A stretch of DNA of 64,000 bases from Acidobacteriota bacterium (GCA_014584695.1 JACTMI010000010.1:124001-188000), one strand, 5' to 3'; shown: positions 35,933 to 45,130, counted from the stretch's first letter. Program-made: numbers and translations. Notes: generated by a model not told the origin, from the letters alone.

Positions 35933-36409
35933 GTGAACCACAAGACCGAAGCCTTGGCCGAGATCGACGCCACCCGCAAGTTCTTCGACCGCACCACCAG
36001 CGTGCTCGACGAGGCCGACTCCGGCCTGCGCGCGACCCCCGCCACCATGAGTGCCGCGGCCATGGTCGCCCACGTCGCGCAGACCCTCGACTGGTTCCGC
36101 GAGGGGGGCTTCGAGGACCGCTGGCGGCTCGATTTCGAGGCGATGGCGGCGGAGACCGAGGCGGTCGCCTCGCTCGCCGAGGCGCGGCGCCGACTCGACT
36201 CGGCCTGGGGCCGCCTGCGCGCGGCCGTCGAGGCGATGCCCGAGGAGAAGCTCGCCGAGCCGATGGCGGAGAATCCGATCCTGTCGCGGCGGCGGCGCTA
36301 CCACGTCATCGCGGGCGTGGTCGACCACACGGCCCATCACCGCGGCTCGCTCGCGGTCTTCGCGCGGCTCGCCGGCAAGGTGCCGCCGATGCCCTACGGC
36401 GAGGGCTGA
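35933..36409 (+). CDS. DinB-like four-helix protein
   Basis: 158 residues from GTG with GGAAGAGAG upstream. Helical bundle with metal-ligand-type His residues: MVAHVAQTLDWF near residue 45 and VDHTAHHRGSLAVF near 130, the pattern of DinB/YfiT-type metalloproteins. Many act as thiol-S-transferases or have unknown roles in stress. It overlaps the convergent WYL regulator by 16 nt. Confidence 0.8.
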   Translation: MNHKTEALAEIDATRKFFDRTTSVLDEADSGLRATPATMSAAAMVAHVAQTLDWFREGGFEDRWRLDFEAMAAETEAVASLAEARRRLDSAWGRLRAAVEAMPEEKLAEPMAENPILSRRRRYHVIAGVVDHTAHHRGSLAVFARLAGKVPPMPYGEG

Positions 36410-37119
36410 GCGGCGCTTTGCGCTGACCGCGCCTCCATCTCGGCCATCGCCGCCAGGTAGTCGGCCAAGGTCTTGCCCGGCTCCGGCTCGAAGGTCACGC
36501 CGGTCGGCTCGAGCGCCAGGAACCGGTCGGCGCGGAAGTTGCGGAACGCCTCGCGCAGCTCGCACCAGGCGACGAGCAGCCAGACCGGCGGATAGAAGGC
36601 GAGCGCGAGCGGCCGCAGGGAGCGCGCCGTCTCGCGCCCGGCCTCGTCGCGGTAAGCGGCGGCGACCACCCGGCGGTCGCGAATTGCCCGCCGGAGCAGC
36701 GTCAGCGGCAGCTTCTCGACCGGCCGCTCGCCGTGCACCGGCACGAACAGGCGGGTCTCCTCGACCAGGTGCGAGCGGCCGCGCGGCAATACGGCCTCGA
36801 TCTTGCCGAGCGCTTCGCGCGCGGCGCGGGCCAGCTCGCCGTCGCCCCAGGATTCGACCATCCGCGCGCCGAGCACCAGCGCCTCGATTTCGTCGCGCCC
36901 GAACATCAGCGGCGGCAGGCTGAAGCCGCGCAACCGGTAGCCGACCCCGGCTTCGCCCTCGATCGGCACCCCCGAGGCCTGCAAGTCGGCGACGTCGCGG
37001 TAGACCGTTCGCTCCGACACCTCGAGCCGCTCCGCCAGCCGCCGCGCCGTCACCACCCGCCCGAGCCGCAGCTCGAGCAGGAGCCGGAACAGTCGATCCG
37101 CCCGCCGCACGGGGAGCAT
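36394..37119 (-). CDS. WYL-domain transcriptional regulator (YafY-like)
   Basis: 241 residues from ATG 37119 with GGAGAGG upstream. An N-terminal HTH_11 (RADRLFRLLLELR, RLEVSERTVYRDVADL) lies at about 4-55. A WYL domain follows at about 130-220 (LRRAIRDRRVVAAAYRD, LRPLALAFYPPVWLLVAWCE), which senses ligands or nucleic-acid signals. It is probably a one-component regulator; possible targets are the convergent DinB gene or the divergent lipoprotein 41 bp away. Confidence 0.9.
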   Translation of the reverse strand: MLPVRRADRLFRLLLELRLGRVVTARRLAERLEVSERTVYRDVADLQASGVPIEGEAGVGYRLRGFSLPPLMFGRDEIEALVLGARMVESWGDGELARAAREALGKIEAVLPRGRSHLVEETRLFVPVHGERPVEKLPLTLLRRAIRDRRVVAAAYRDEAGRETARSLRPLALAFYPPVWLLVAWCELREAFRNFRADRFLALEPTGVTFEPEPGKTLADYLAAMAEMEARSAQSAAQPSP

Positions 37120-37160
37120 CCTCTCCGATCCCGTGCCCGGGCGCGAGCTAGACTCCAACG

Positions 37161-38093
37161 ATGCGCCTACGCTCCCCCCTCTCGCTCGCCCTGGTCGCCG
37201 GTCTCGCCGCCCTGGCCTGCGCCGAGCGCGCCCCGCTGCCACCGCCGGGCGCCGCCGCGGCGGCGCGCGCCGAGGCCGTGACCGTGATTCGACCGGCGGG
37301 GCTCGCGCGGCTCGAATCGCTGCTCGTCCTGCCCGGCGACGCCGTCACCATCCGCTACACACCGGGCACGCTCGACCGCGCGGCGCACGTCCAGCGCCGA
37401 CTCGAGACGCTCGCCGAGCTCTTCGCGCTCCTGTCCAAGCGCCCCCAGACGCTCGAGGCCTGGGTGCTCGCGCGCGAGGATTGGGAGGCGGCCGCGCTCG
37501 AGCGTGCCTACGGCCTGCCGCTCCAGGTCGGGCCAGCCGCCTTCGCGATTCCGGGCTGGGGCGACGACGCCCAGGTCGGCGCGATCGAGTCGCTCCTCGG
37601 CGAGCCCGCGCCGGAGCTCGACGGCGTCCCGCTGCGCGGCACCGCGCGCGAGGGGGGCGCGCTCCAGGTCGCCGACGCGATCCTCCAGATCGAAGCGAGC
37701 CGGGACTTCGCCGAGCGGGCCGGGCTGCGCGGCGACGCGCCGTGGGTCGATGGGCTGCTCGCCCAGTGGGTCGCCCGGCTGGCGTTCGAGCGCTTCGAGC
37801 CGGGGCGGATGCCGCAGATCGCGCGCCTCTTCGACGCCTTCGCCATGACCCAGGGCGGTCCGCGCGCCCTGCGGCTGGAGGACTTCGTGGCTGGCCTGCC
37901 ACTCGCCATCGACCTCTGGTACCAGGCGCAGTTCCTGCGCGGCGCCGACCAGATCTGGGTCGAGAAGGGGGAGCGCGCGAGCTCGCGCTGGCTCTATCGG
38001 CGGATCGAGCGCCAGCGCGAGGTCACCGCGGCCGAGCTCGAACAGGAGTTCCCCGGCCTCGTCGAGTGGCGGCGAGCGAGCTTTGCCCGCTAG
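37161..38093 (+). CDS. Uncharacterised lipoprotein
   Basis: 310 residues with a lipoprotein signal: hydrophobic stretch then LAALAC (Cys20). The mature part is soluble, mixed alpha/beta, with Trp/Arg-rich C-terminus (DLWYQAQFLRG, SSRWLYRRIERQ). It looks somewhat like peptidase-MA proteins in layout but has no HExxH, so no catalytic role can be claimed. It is monocistronic: divergent from the WYL regulator and 9 nt from the convergent DUF2269 gene. Confidence 0.75.
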   Translation: MRLRSPLSLALVAGLAALACAERAPLPPPGAAAAARAEAVTVIRPAGLARLESLLVLPGDAVTIRYTPGTLDRAAHVQRRLETLAELFALLSKRPQTLEAWVLAREDWEAAALERAYGLPLQVGPAAFAIPGWGDDAQVGAIESLLGEPAPELDGVPLRGTAREGGALQVADAILQIEASRDFAERAGLRGDAPWVDGLLAQWVARLAFERFEPGRMPQIARLFDAFAMTQGGPRALRLEDFVAGLPLAIDLWYQAQFLRGADQIWVEKGERASSRWLYRRIERQREVTAAELEQEFPGLVEWRRASFAR

Positions 38094-38102
38094 CCGCGCG
38101 TC

Positions 38103-38579
38103 TCAGAATGGCTTGAGCACCATCAGCAGCGTCAAGAGCACGATGCCCAGGGCGTTCAGATCGGCCAGGATGGCCGGTGCCTTCTGGGCGGTCAGCCGCT
38201 TGAGCTCGTCGGTCGGCGCGCCGGCCGCCAGCGAGGCTTCGGCGGCGGCCAGCGTTCTGCGCAACCAGGGGGTCAGGTAGAGCAGCGAGACGCCGAGCAA
38301 CACCGCCCAGAGCCCGATCGAAGCGTGCACCCAGCCCGGCCGGAAGCCGTAGCCGAGCGGGTGGAGGATGGCGAACCCGAGCAGGCCCGCGCCGATCGCC
38401 CCGGGCAGCGAGAAGACGGTGACCAGCCGCCAGGCGATCCGCAGCCCGTGGACGCGCGAGGCGAGGTCGGGAGCGCGTTTCGTCTGCGCGCGCACCACGG
38501 CGCCGGCGAAGGCGCCGGCGGCGAGCCACAGCGCGGCCAGGACGTGCAGGAAGAGCAGCCAGGGGGTGAGCGTCGCCAT
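38103..38579 (-). CDS. DUF2269-family integral membrane protein
   Basis: 158 residues, four hydrophobic helices, with the family-like LHVLAALWLAAGAFAG and a conserved HPLGYGFRPGWVHASIGLW. GAGGAG precedes the ATG. Function unknown; members are small inner-membrane proteins. It is divergent from the metallo-hydrolase gene. Confidence 0.75.
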   Translation of the reverse strand: MATLTPWLLFLHVLAALWLAAGAFAGAVVRAQTKRAPDLASRVHGLRIAWRLVTVFSLPGAIGAGLLGFAILHPLGYGFRPGWVHASIGLWAVLLGVSLLYLTPWLRRTLAAAEASLAAGAPTDELKRLTAQKAPAILADLNALGIVLLTLLMVLKPF

Positions 38580-38656
38580 CGCAATCTCCTCGCGCGGAAT
38601 CTAGCACCGCGAGCCGGTAGGATGCTGACGCGGGACGGCCCACCGAGGAGGACCCC

Positions 38657-39379
38657 ATGACGACCCAGCGACCGAAGTTCACCTGGCTCGGCCACGCCAC
38701 TGTCCGCTGCGACCTGCCGGGCGGCGAAGTGGTGGTGATCGACCCCTTCCTGTCCGGCAACCCCGCCGCACCGAAGGACGCGGGACGGTTCGAACGGCTC
38801 GACCTGATCCTGGTCACCCACGCCCACGGCGACCACATGGCCGACGCGGTGGCGCTCGCCAAACGCCACGGCGCGCTGGTGATCGCCACCTTCGATCTCT
38901 GCCAGTGGCTGGAGACCCAGGGGGTCGAGCGGACGTCGGGCATGAACCTGGGGGGCACGCAGGAGGCCCTCGGCCTGCGCATCACCCAGGTCCGCGCCGA
39001 CCATTCGAGCGGCTTCCTGGCCGGCGGATCGCTGGTCTACGGCGGCGTCGCCAGCGGCTTCGTCGTCCGCCTGCCCGACGGCTTCACCTTCTACCACTCG
39101 GGCGACACCGCGCTGTTCTCCGACATGGCGTTGATCGGCGAGCTCTACCGCCCCGAGCTCGGCTTCCTGCCGATCGGCGACCACTACACCATGGACCCGA
39201 TCCAAGCGGCGCGCGCCTGCCGTCTGCTCGGCCTCGGCCGGGTGATTCCCATCCACTGGGGGACCTTCCCGCCGCTGGTCGGCCGGCCCGAGGCGCTCCG
39301 GCGCGCTCTCGCCGAGCAGGGGGGGGCGACCGAGGTCGTGGCGCTTGCCCCCGGCGAGAGCTACACGCCAGCGGCCTGA
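38657..39379 (+). CDS. UPF0173-type metallo-beta-lactamase-fold hydrolase
   Basis: 240 residues with GAGGAGG before ATG. Motifs are FTWLGHATV, the metal motif THAHGDHMAD, FYHSGDTALF and LPIGDHYTM with a final PIHWGTFP. This is the metal-dependent hydrolase UPF0173 (YtkL-like) family, cytoplasmic; the physiological substrate is unknown. All His/Asp ligands are present. Confidence 0.92.
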   Translation: MTTQRPKFTWLGHATVRCDLPGGEVVVIDPFLSGNPAAPKDAGRFERLDLILVTHAHGDHMADAVALAKRHGALVIATFDLCQWLETQGVERTSGMNLGGTQEALGLRITQVRADHSSGFLAGGSLVYGGVASGFVVRLPDGFTFYHSGDTALFSDMALIGELYRPELGFLPIGDHYTMDPIQAARACRLLGLGRVIPIHWGTFPPLVGRPEALRRALAEQGGATEVVALAPGESYTPAA

Positions 39380-39429
39380 GAGCTCTTCCGCCCGGCAGCG
39401 GCCGCCATGGGCGGTAGACTCGGGCCTTC

Positions 39430-40509
39430 ATGCGCGGCTTCCGCATCGAACGCCACGGTGGCCCCGAGGCCCTCACCTGGTCGGAGGCGCTGCCCGAGCC
39501 GGTGCCAGCGCCCGGTGAGGTGGTGGTCGCGGTGCGCGCCTGCGCGCTGAATCACCTCGACCTCTGGGTTCGCGACGGCGTCCCCGGCCACCGCTTTCCG
39601 CTCCCGCTGGTGCCGGGCAGCGAGATCGCGGGGGAGGTGGCCGCGCTCGGGCCGGGGGTCGCCGGGCCCGCGCCCGGGACGCCGGTCTTGGTCGGCTCCG
39701 GCGTCTCCTGCGGCGTCTGCCCCGCCTGCTTCGCCGGCCGTGACCCGCTCTGCGACCGGTTCGGCCTGCTCGGCGAAGACCGCGACGGCGGCTACGCCGA
39801 ACGCGTCGCCGTGCCGGCGCGCAATCTCTTCCCGGTTCCGGCCGGCCTCTCCTACGTCGAGGCGGCGGCGATTCCGCTCGTCTTCCTGACCGCCTGGCAC
39901 ATGCTCGTCGATCGCGCCGCGCTCGCCATGCACGAGACGCTGCTCGTCCACGCCGCCGGCTCGGGGGTCTCGTCGGCGGCGATCCAGATCGCCCACCTCC
40001 TCGGCGCCGGCCGCATCTTCGCGACCGCCGGCACGGAGGAGAAGCGCGAGCGGGCGCGGGCGCTGGGCGTCGACGACGTCCTCGATTCCCGCGATCCGGA
40101 CTTCTGGCGCGCCGTGCGCGCCGCCACCGGCGGCCGTGGCGTCGACGTGGTGCTCGACCACGTCGGCGGCGAGACGTTCGAGCGCAGCCTGCGCTGCCTG
40201 GCTCGCGGCGGCCGCATCGTGCTCTGCGGCGCCACCGCCGGCGCCGAGGTCCGGCTGCCGCTGCGCGCCGTCTTCTTCAAGAGCCTGTCGGTCCTCGGCT
40301 CGACCATGGGCTCGAACGCGGAGCTCGCGACGCTGCTGTCCTGGTTCGAGCGCGGACGGCTGACGCCGGTGGTGGCGCGCGCGCTGCCGCTCGAGGAGGC
40401 GCCCACCGCCCAGCGGCTGCTCGCCGAGCGCGCGGTCTTCGGCAAGCTGGTGCTCATGATCGGCGACGGGGCGCATGCCGTCCCGCGCCCTGGGGAGGTT
40501 CCGAGGTGA
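39430..40509 (+). CDS. Zinc-type medium-chain dehydrogenase/reductase
   Basis: 359 residues. An N-terminal GroES-like domain includes the structural-zinc loop SCGVCPACFAGRDPLC (four Cys). The Rossmann domain has HAAGSGVSSAAIQIA and ends with the substrate-binding region. The family oxidises alcohols or reduces enones with NAD(P). It is the first of a tightly coupled set: its stop overlaps the GTG of the diiron protein (GTGA), and 3-hydroxyacyl-CoA dehydrogenase follows. That context suggests a role in fatty-acid or aromatic-acid breakdown. Confidence 0.9.
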   Translation: MRGFRIERHGGPEALTWSEALPEPVPAPGEVVVAVRACALNHLDLWVRDGVPGHRFPLPLVPGSEIAGEVAALGPGVAGPAPGTPVLVGSGVSCGVCPACFAGRDPLCDRFGLLGEDRDGGYAERVAVPARNLFPVPAGLSYVEAAAIPLVFLTAWHMLVDRAALAMHETLLVHAAGSGVSSAAIQIAHLLGAGRIFATAGTEEKRERARALGVDDVLDSRDPDFWRAVRAATGGRGVDVVLDHVGGETFERSLRCLARGGRIVLCGATAGAEVRLPLRAVFFKSLSVLGSTMGSNAELATLLSWFERGRLTPVVARALPLEEAPTAQRLLAERAVFGKLVLMIGDGAHAVPRPGEVPR

Positions 40510-41165
40510 ACGGTCCAGAGTTCGTCGCCACGCTGGTCGAGGAGATGCGCGCGCTGTTCGCCCGCCTGGGCGAGCGCCAGGCGCTCGAAGGGGAGTCCGG
40601 GGGCCGGATCGAGATGGTGACCCTGCTGCAGCTGGCGCTCCAGAGCGAGCTCGAGGCCGCCGAGCTCGCCGCGCTCTGGATGCCGGCGACCCCGGAGCTC
40701 GACGCCAAGATGGTCTTCGCGCGCCAGTGCGGCGACGAGATGAAGCACTACGCGTTGATCCAGAGTCGGCTCGAGGCGCTCGGCCAGGAGGCCACGAGCT
40801 TCGATCCGCTCGCCACCGGGTTCGGGCCGCTCTACCACTACCTCAAGGGGCTCAAGAGCACGGTCGAGCGGATCGCCGGCGGGCCGTTCGCGCGCGAGGC
40901 GATCGCCGAGGTGCGCAACGCCCAGTTCATCGCCTTCTGCGAGGCGAGCGGCGACCACGAGACGGCGCGCCTCTACCGCGAGGTGATCCAGCCCGACGAG
41001 GTGCTGCACCATCGGCTCGGCCGCGAGGTGCTCGAGCGCTACTGCACCACGCCCGAGCTCCAGGCCGCGGCGGCCGCCGCCACGCGCGCCACGCTCGCCA
41101 TCGCGGACGAGCTGTCGACGCTCGCCGAACGCGCCACCGGGGCGCATCCGATCCCGGCCTCCTGA
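40506..41165 (+). CDS. Ferritin-like diiron protein
   Basis: 219 residues, four long helices. A full carboxylate-bridged diiron set is visible: Glu48 or Glu50 (QSELEAAEL), E78-x-x-H81 (DEMKH), Glu146 (FIAFCEAS) and E165-x-x-H168 (DEVLH). This resembles ferritin-like oxidases and PaaA/PaaC-type proteins rather than iron-storage ferritin, since there is no storage-type sequence elsewhere. Possible roles are O2-dependent hydroxylation or peroxide handling. It is coupled to the MDR enzyme by GTGA and 10 nt before the 3-hydroxyacyl-CoA dehydrogenase. Confidence 0.82.
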   Translation: MNGPEFVATLVEEMRALFARLGERQALEGESGGRIEMVTLLQLALQSELEAAELAALWMPATPELDAKMVFARQCGDEMKHYALIQSRLEALGQEATSFDPLATGFGPLYHYLKGLKSTVERIAGGPFAREAIAEVRNAQFIAFCEASGDHETARLYREVIQPDEVLHHRLGREVLERYCTTPELQAAAAAATRATLAIADELSTLAERATGAHPIPAS

Positions 41166-41175
41166 CGAGGTGTCC

Positions 41176-42069
41176 ATGGCCCGACCGATCGAGAGAATCG
41201 CCGTGCTGGGCGCCGGGACGATGGGGCGCGGCATCGCCCACGTCGCGGCGCTCGCCGGCTACGAGACCGCGCTCTACGACGTCGATCCGCAGGCGCTGGC
41301 GCGCGCCGAGGAGGCGATCCACCGCAATCTCGACAAGGGGGTCGCGGTGGGCAAGGTCGACGCCGCCGAAGCCGAGGCGGCCAAGGGCCGCCTGGCGCTC
41401 GACACCGATCTGGGCGCCAGCGTCGCCGAGGCCGACCTGGTGATCGAAGCGGCCCCGGAGTCGATCGCGGTCAAGGTCGAGCTGTTCCGCTCGGTGGGCT
41501 TCCACGCTCGCCACGACGCGCTGTTCGCGACCAACACCTCGGCGCTGTCGGTGACCGAGATCGCGGCCGCCTCCGGCCGCCCCGAGCGCTTCGCCGGCAT
41601 GCACTTCTTCAATCCGGTCCATCTGATGAAGCTGCTCGAGCTGGTGCGCGGGCTCGAGACCTCGGCCGAGACGGTGGCGGTGCTCGCGGCGGTCGGCGAG
41701 CGGATGGGCAAGGAGGTGGTCGTGGTGGCGGACAGCCCCGGCTTCGCGACGTCGCGCATCAACGCGTTGATCGGCAACGAGGCCTTTCGCATGCTCGAGC
41801 AAGGAGTCGCCGGCGCCGAGGAGATCGATCGGGCGATCCGGCTGGGGTTGAATCACCCCATGGGTCCGTTCGAAATGGCCGACCTGGTCGGGCTCGATGT
41901 CCGGCTCTCGATCCTCGAGCACCTCGCGTCGACGCTCGGCGAGACCTTTCGCCCGGCCAACCTGATGCGGCGTTACGTGCAAGCCGGGCGGCTCGGCCGC
42001 AAGGTCGGCCGCGGTGTCTACGAATACGACGCCGAAGGGCGCCGGATCCCAGGGAGCGATCGCCCGTGA
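41176..42069 (+). CDS. 3-hydroxybutyryl/3-hydroxyacyl-CoA dehydrogenase
   Basis: 297 residues, standalone length. The NAD-binding motif AVLGAGTMGRGIAHVAA is followed by the catalytic-region TNTSALSVTEIA, GMHFFNPVHLMKL (catalytic His) and a C-terminal 3HCDH domain (LGLNHPMGPFEMADLVGLD). ATG 41176 is preferred, with GAGG seven bases upstream; a GTG at 41170 is also possible. It oxidises L-3-hydroxyacyl-CoA to 3-ketoacyl-CoA. Its stop overlaps the GTG of the secreted propeller gene. Confidence 0.94.
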   Translation: MARPIERIAVLGAGTMGRGIAHVAALAGYETALYDVDPQALARAEEAIHRNLDKGVAVGKVDAAEAEAAKGRLALDTDLGASVAEADLVIEAAPESIAVKVELFRSVGFHARHDALFATNTSALSVTEIAAASGRPERFAGMHFFNPVHLMKLLELVRGLETSAETVAVLAAVGERMGKEVVVVADSPGFATSRINALIGNEAFRMLEQGVAGAEEIDRAIRLGLNHPMGPFEMADLVGLDVRLSILEHLASTLGETFRPANLMRRYVQAGRLGRKVGRGVYEYDAEGRRIPGSDRP

Positions 42070-44096
42070 GCCCGCGCCGATCGATGTCCGCCCTGCTCGC
42101 CGCCCTCCTCCTGCCGGTTGCCGCCGAAGCGCAGGTGACCTACCTCGGTTCGGAGAGCCAGATCAACCTCACTTCGGCCGGCGCCCAGATCGCCCCGGCG
42201 GTGGCCGCGGCCGACCTCGGCGGCCACTACTTCGTCGCCTGGCAGAGCTTCGACCAGGACGGCAGCGGCGCGGGGGTCTACGGGCGGCTCTTCTCGGCCG
42301 AGGGCCAGCCGCGCACGGGCGAGGTGCTGCTCGCGACCACGACGGCCGGCGACCAGGTCACGCCGGCGCTCGCCAGCCGCTACGACCTGTTCCAGGCCGT
42401 GTGGGCCGCGCAGGGCAAGGACGGCGACGGCTTCGGCATCGTGCTGCGCCGCTTCGACCATCTGGGCGCGCCGATCGGCGGCGAGATCCTGGTCAACACC
42501 ACCACCGCTGGCAACCAGATCTCGCCCAGAGTCGCCGCCGCCGACCCGCAGTTCGTGGTGGTGTGGACCGGACCCAATCCGGCCGCGCCGTCGCAGACGG
42601 AGGTCTGGGCACGCCGCTTCGCGCTCGACGGCCAGCCCTTCTCGGGCGAGCTGCGCGCCAACGCCACGACCTCGGGCAACCAGTCGCAGCCGGCCGTCGC
42701 GGTCGCCACCGACGGCTCGTTCCTGGTCGCCTGGACGAGCGACCAGGGGGACGGCTCGGGCTACGGCGTCTTCGCCCGTCGGTTCGACGCCGCGGGCAAC
42801 GCCACCACCGGCGACATCGTGGTGCCGGCCGCGACGCTGTTCGATCAGACCTCGCCCGCGGTCGCGGCCCTCGCGACCGGGGGCTACGTGGTGGTCTGGT
42901 CGAGCGCGCTCCAGGGCCTGCCGTCGCCGCTCGGCCCCCAGCCGATCGTGCTCGCGCAGCGCTTCGACTCGCTCGGCAACAAGGTCGGGCCGCCAATCCA
43001 GGTCACCGCCCAGTCGTTCGATCGCCAGGAAGCTCCGGCCGTCGCCGCCGAGGGCGGCGGCGGGTTCGTCGTCGCCTGGGAAGCGACGGTGGCCGGCTCC
43101 GGCGACCGGCAGACGCGCGGCCGCCGCTACGACGCCTCCGGGTCCGCCACCACCGGCGAGTTTCCGCTCAACACCACCGCCGCAGGCGACCAGGCCGCGC
43201 CGGCGCTCGCCACCCAGCCCGGCGGCCGCTTCGTCGCCACCTGGGCGAGCTTCGGCCAGGATGGCAGCTCCTGGGGGATCTTCGGCCAGCGCTTCGGCAC
43301 GCCGCTCGAGCCCTGCGTCGCGGACGACACCACGCTCTGCCTCAACGACGGCCGCTTCCGGATCACCGTGTCGTGGGCGACCGCGCTCGGCACCTCGGGC
43401 GCCGGCCGGGCGGTGCCGCTCACCGGAGATACCGGCTACTTCTGGTTCTTCGACGCCGCCAACGTCGAGATCGTGATCAAGGTCCTCGAGGCCTGCCACC
43501 CGTTCGGCAACTACTGGGTCTTCGCCGGTGGGCTGACCAACGTCCAGGCCACGATCGTGGTCGCCGACACCGAAACCGGCGAGACGCACGCCTACGCCAA
43601 CCCGCTCGGCACGATGTTCCAGCCGATCCAGGACGCCGGCAACTTCTTCGTCTGCTCCGGCGCGACGACGCCGCCCGCGGCCGCCCGCGCGGCTCCCGTC
43701 TCGACGCGCGCGAGCACGGGGAGCACCCAGCAGGCCCTGGCCGCGCCCTGCACACCGAACGCCGAGACGCTCTGTCTGAACGGCGGCCGCTTCGAAGTGA
43801 AGGTGGACTGGACGACCTTCCAGGGGCAGTCGGGCACCGGCAAGGCGGTGCCGCTCACCGCCGACACCGGCTACTTCTGGTTCTTCGGCCCCGCCAACGT
43901 CGAGATGGTGATCAAGGCGCTCGACGGCTGCGGCATCAACCAGAGCTACTGGGTCTTCGCCGGCGGGCTGACCGACGTCTTCACCCGCATCCGCGTCCGC
44001 GACACCGTCACCGATCTGGTCTGGGAACGGACCAACCCCCAGCAGACGCCGTTCCAGCCGATCCAGGACGTCAACGCCTTCCCCGCCTGCCCGTAG
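42066..44096 (+). CDS. Secreted seven-repeat beta-propeller protein with two recurrent C-terminal domains
   Basis: 676 residues with a signal peptide (1-22). Residues 33-412 hold seven repeats of about 54 residues, each with a QxxPAVA-like strand, FVVxW and RRFDxxG: the layout of a seven-bladed propeller. Residues 417-530 and 562-676 are two copies of the domain also found at the C-terminus of the 10468-11310 protein (LCLNGGRF, AVPLTADTGYFWFF, NVEMVIKALDGCG, YWVFAGGLTDVF, PFQPIQD). A Ser/Thr/Ala linker joins the copies. GTG start overlaps the dehydrogenase stop, an odd pairing of a cytoplasmic enzyme with an exported protein. Function unknown. Confidence 0.85.
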   Translation: MSPRRSMSALLAALLLPVAAEAQVTYLGSESQINLTSAGAQIAPAVAAADLGGHYFVAWQSFDQDGSGAGVYGRLFSAEGQPRTGEVLLATTTAGDQVTPALASRYDLFQAVWAAQGKDGDGFGIVLRRFDHLGAPIGGEILVNTTTAGNQISPRVAAADPQFVVVWTGPNPAAPSQTEVWARRFALDGQPFSGELRANATTSGNQSQPAVAVATDGSFLVAWTSDQGDGSGYGVFARRFDAAGNATTGDIVVPAATLFDQTSPAVAALATGGYVVVWSSALQGLPSPLGPQPIVLAQRFDSLGNKVGPPIQVTAQSFDRQEAPAVAAEGGGGFVVAWEATVAGSGDRQTRGRRYDASGSATTGEFPLNTTAAGDQAAPALATQPGGRFVATWASFGQDGSSWGIFGQRFGTPLEPCVADDTTLCLNDGRFRITVSWATALGTSGAGRAVPLTGDTGYFWFFDAANVEIVIKVLEACHPFGNYWVFAGGLTNVQATIVVADTETGETHAYANPLGTMFQPIQDAGNFFVCSGATTPPAAARAAPVSTRASTGSTQQALAAPCTPNAETLCLNGGRFEVKVDWTTFQGQSGTGKAVPLTADTGYFWFFGPANVEMVIKALDGCGINQSYWVFAGGLTDVFTRIRVRDTVTDLVWERTNPQQTPFQPIQDVNAFPACP

Positions 44097-44122
44097 GCAC
44101 GGCGCCCCCCCCTCGACGGATC

Positions 44123-44154
44123 GCGCCCCCGGAGCCGTGCCGCTCCGGGGGCGC
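44123..44154 (+). terminator. GC-rich hairpin after the propeller gene
   Basis: Perfect 12-bp stem (GCGCCCCCGGAG/CTCCGGGGGCGC) with an 8-nt loop, 27 nt past the stop at 44096. No U-tract follows, so it is a non-canonical terminator or stability element by position. Confidence 0.55.
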
Positions 44155-44282
44155 CCGCCCGCCGCGCGCCCATGGCCCGCGGCGCGCCGAGCGTGCGCGT
44201 AATGGTCGAGAAAGAGGACCGCGCCTCCCCGCCGGTCGATCTCACGGCACCAACGACACGCTCAACCGAGAGGAAACAGCTC

Positions 44283-45101
44283 ATGACGCTCCCCACCATC
44301 GATCTCGCCGCCCTCAAGTCCCGTCAGCAGGGGGCGTGGTCCACGGGCAATTACGCGGCGGTCGGCACGACGCTCCAGATCGTCGGCGAGAGCCTCTGCG
44401 AGGCGCTCGACTTGCGCGCCGGCTCGCGCGTGCTCGACGTCGCCGCCGGCAACGGCAACGCCACCCTCGCCGCCGCGCGCCGCTTCTGCGACGTCACGTC
44501 CACGGACTACGTCCCGGCGCTGCTCGAAGCGAGCCGCAAGCGCGCCGACGCCGAGGGTCTCGCGGTCCACTATCGCGAGGCCGACGCCGAGAACCTGCCC
44601 TTTCCGGACGCCACCTTCGACGTCGTGCTCTCCACCTTCGGCGTCATGTTCACCCCCGACCAGGAGCGGGCGGCCGCCGAGCTGGCGCGCGTCTGCAAGC
44701 CGGGGGGCCGCATCGGGCTCGCCAACTGGACGCCCGAGAGCTTCATCGGGCAGCTGTTCCGGACCATCGGCCAGTACGTCCCGCCGGCCCCGGGCGTGAA
44801 GTCGCCCGCGCTCTGGGGCTCGACGGCGAGGCTGGAGGAGCTGTTCGCCTCGACCGCCTCGAAGATCCAGGCCACCCGCCGCGAGTTCGTCTTCCGCTAC
44901 CGCTCGCCCATGCACTGGGTCGATTTCTTCCGCACCTACTACGGCCCGATGAACCGGACCTTCGCGGCGCTCGACGCCGAGCAGCAGGCCGACTTCACCA
45001 GCGACCTGTTCACGCTGCTCGAACGCGGCAACCGCTCCGGCGACGCCACGCTGGCCCTGCCGAGCGAGTACCTGGAGGTCGTCATCGAGCGTCGCCGCTA
45101 G
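44283..45101 (+). CDS. SAM-dependent methyltransferase (UbiE/class I type)
   Basis: 272 residues from ATG 44283, preceded by GAGAGGAAA. Motif I VLDVAAGNGNATLAAA, motif II-like DAENLPFPDATFDVV and post-II VCKPGGRIGLANW identify a class I methyltransferase of the UbiE/COQ5-like group. The substrate is unknown. It is flanked on both sides by strong hairpins, so it is probably transcribed alone. Confidence 0.9.
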   Translation: MTLPTIDLAALKSRQQGAWSTGNYAAVGTTLQIVGESLCEALDLRAGSRVLDVAAGNGNATLAAARRFCDVTSTDYVPALLEASRKRADAEGLAVHYREADAENLPFPDATFDVVLSTFGVMFTPDQERAAAELARVCKPGGRIGLANWTPESFIGQLFRTIGQYVPPAPGVKSPALWGSTARLEELFASTASKIQATRREFVFRYRSPMHWVDFFRTYYGPMNRTFAALDAEQQADFTSDLFTLLERGNRSGDATLALPSEYLEVVIERRR

Positions 45102-45130
45102 CCCCGATCGCGGAGCTGGCTCGCTTCACC

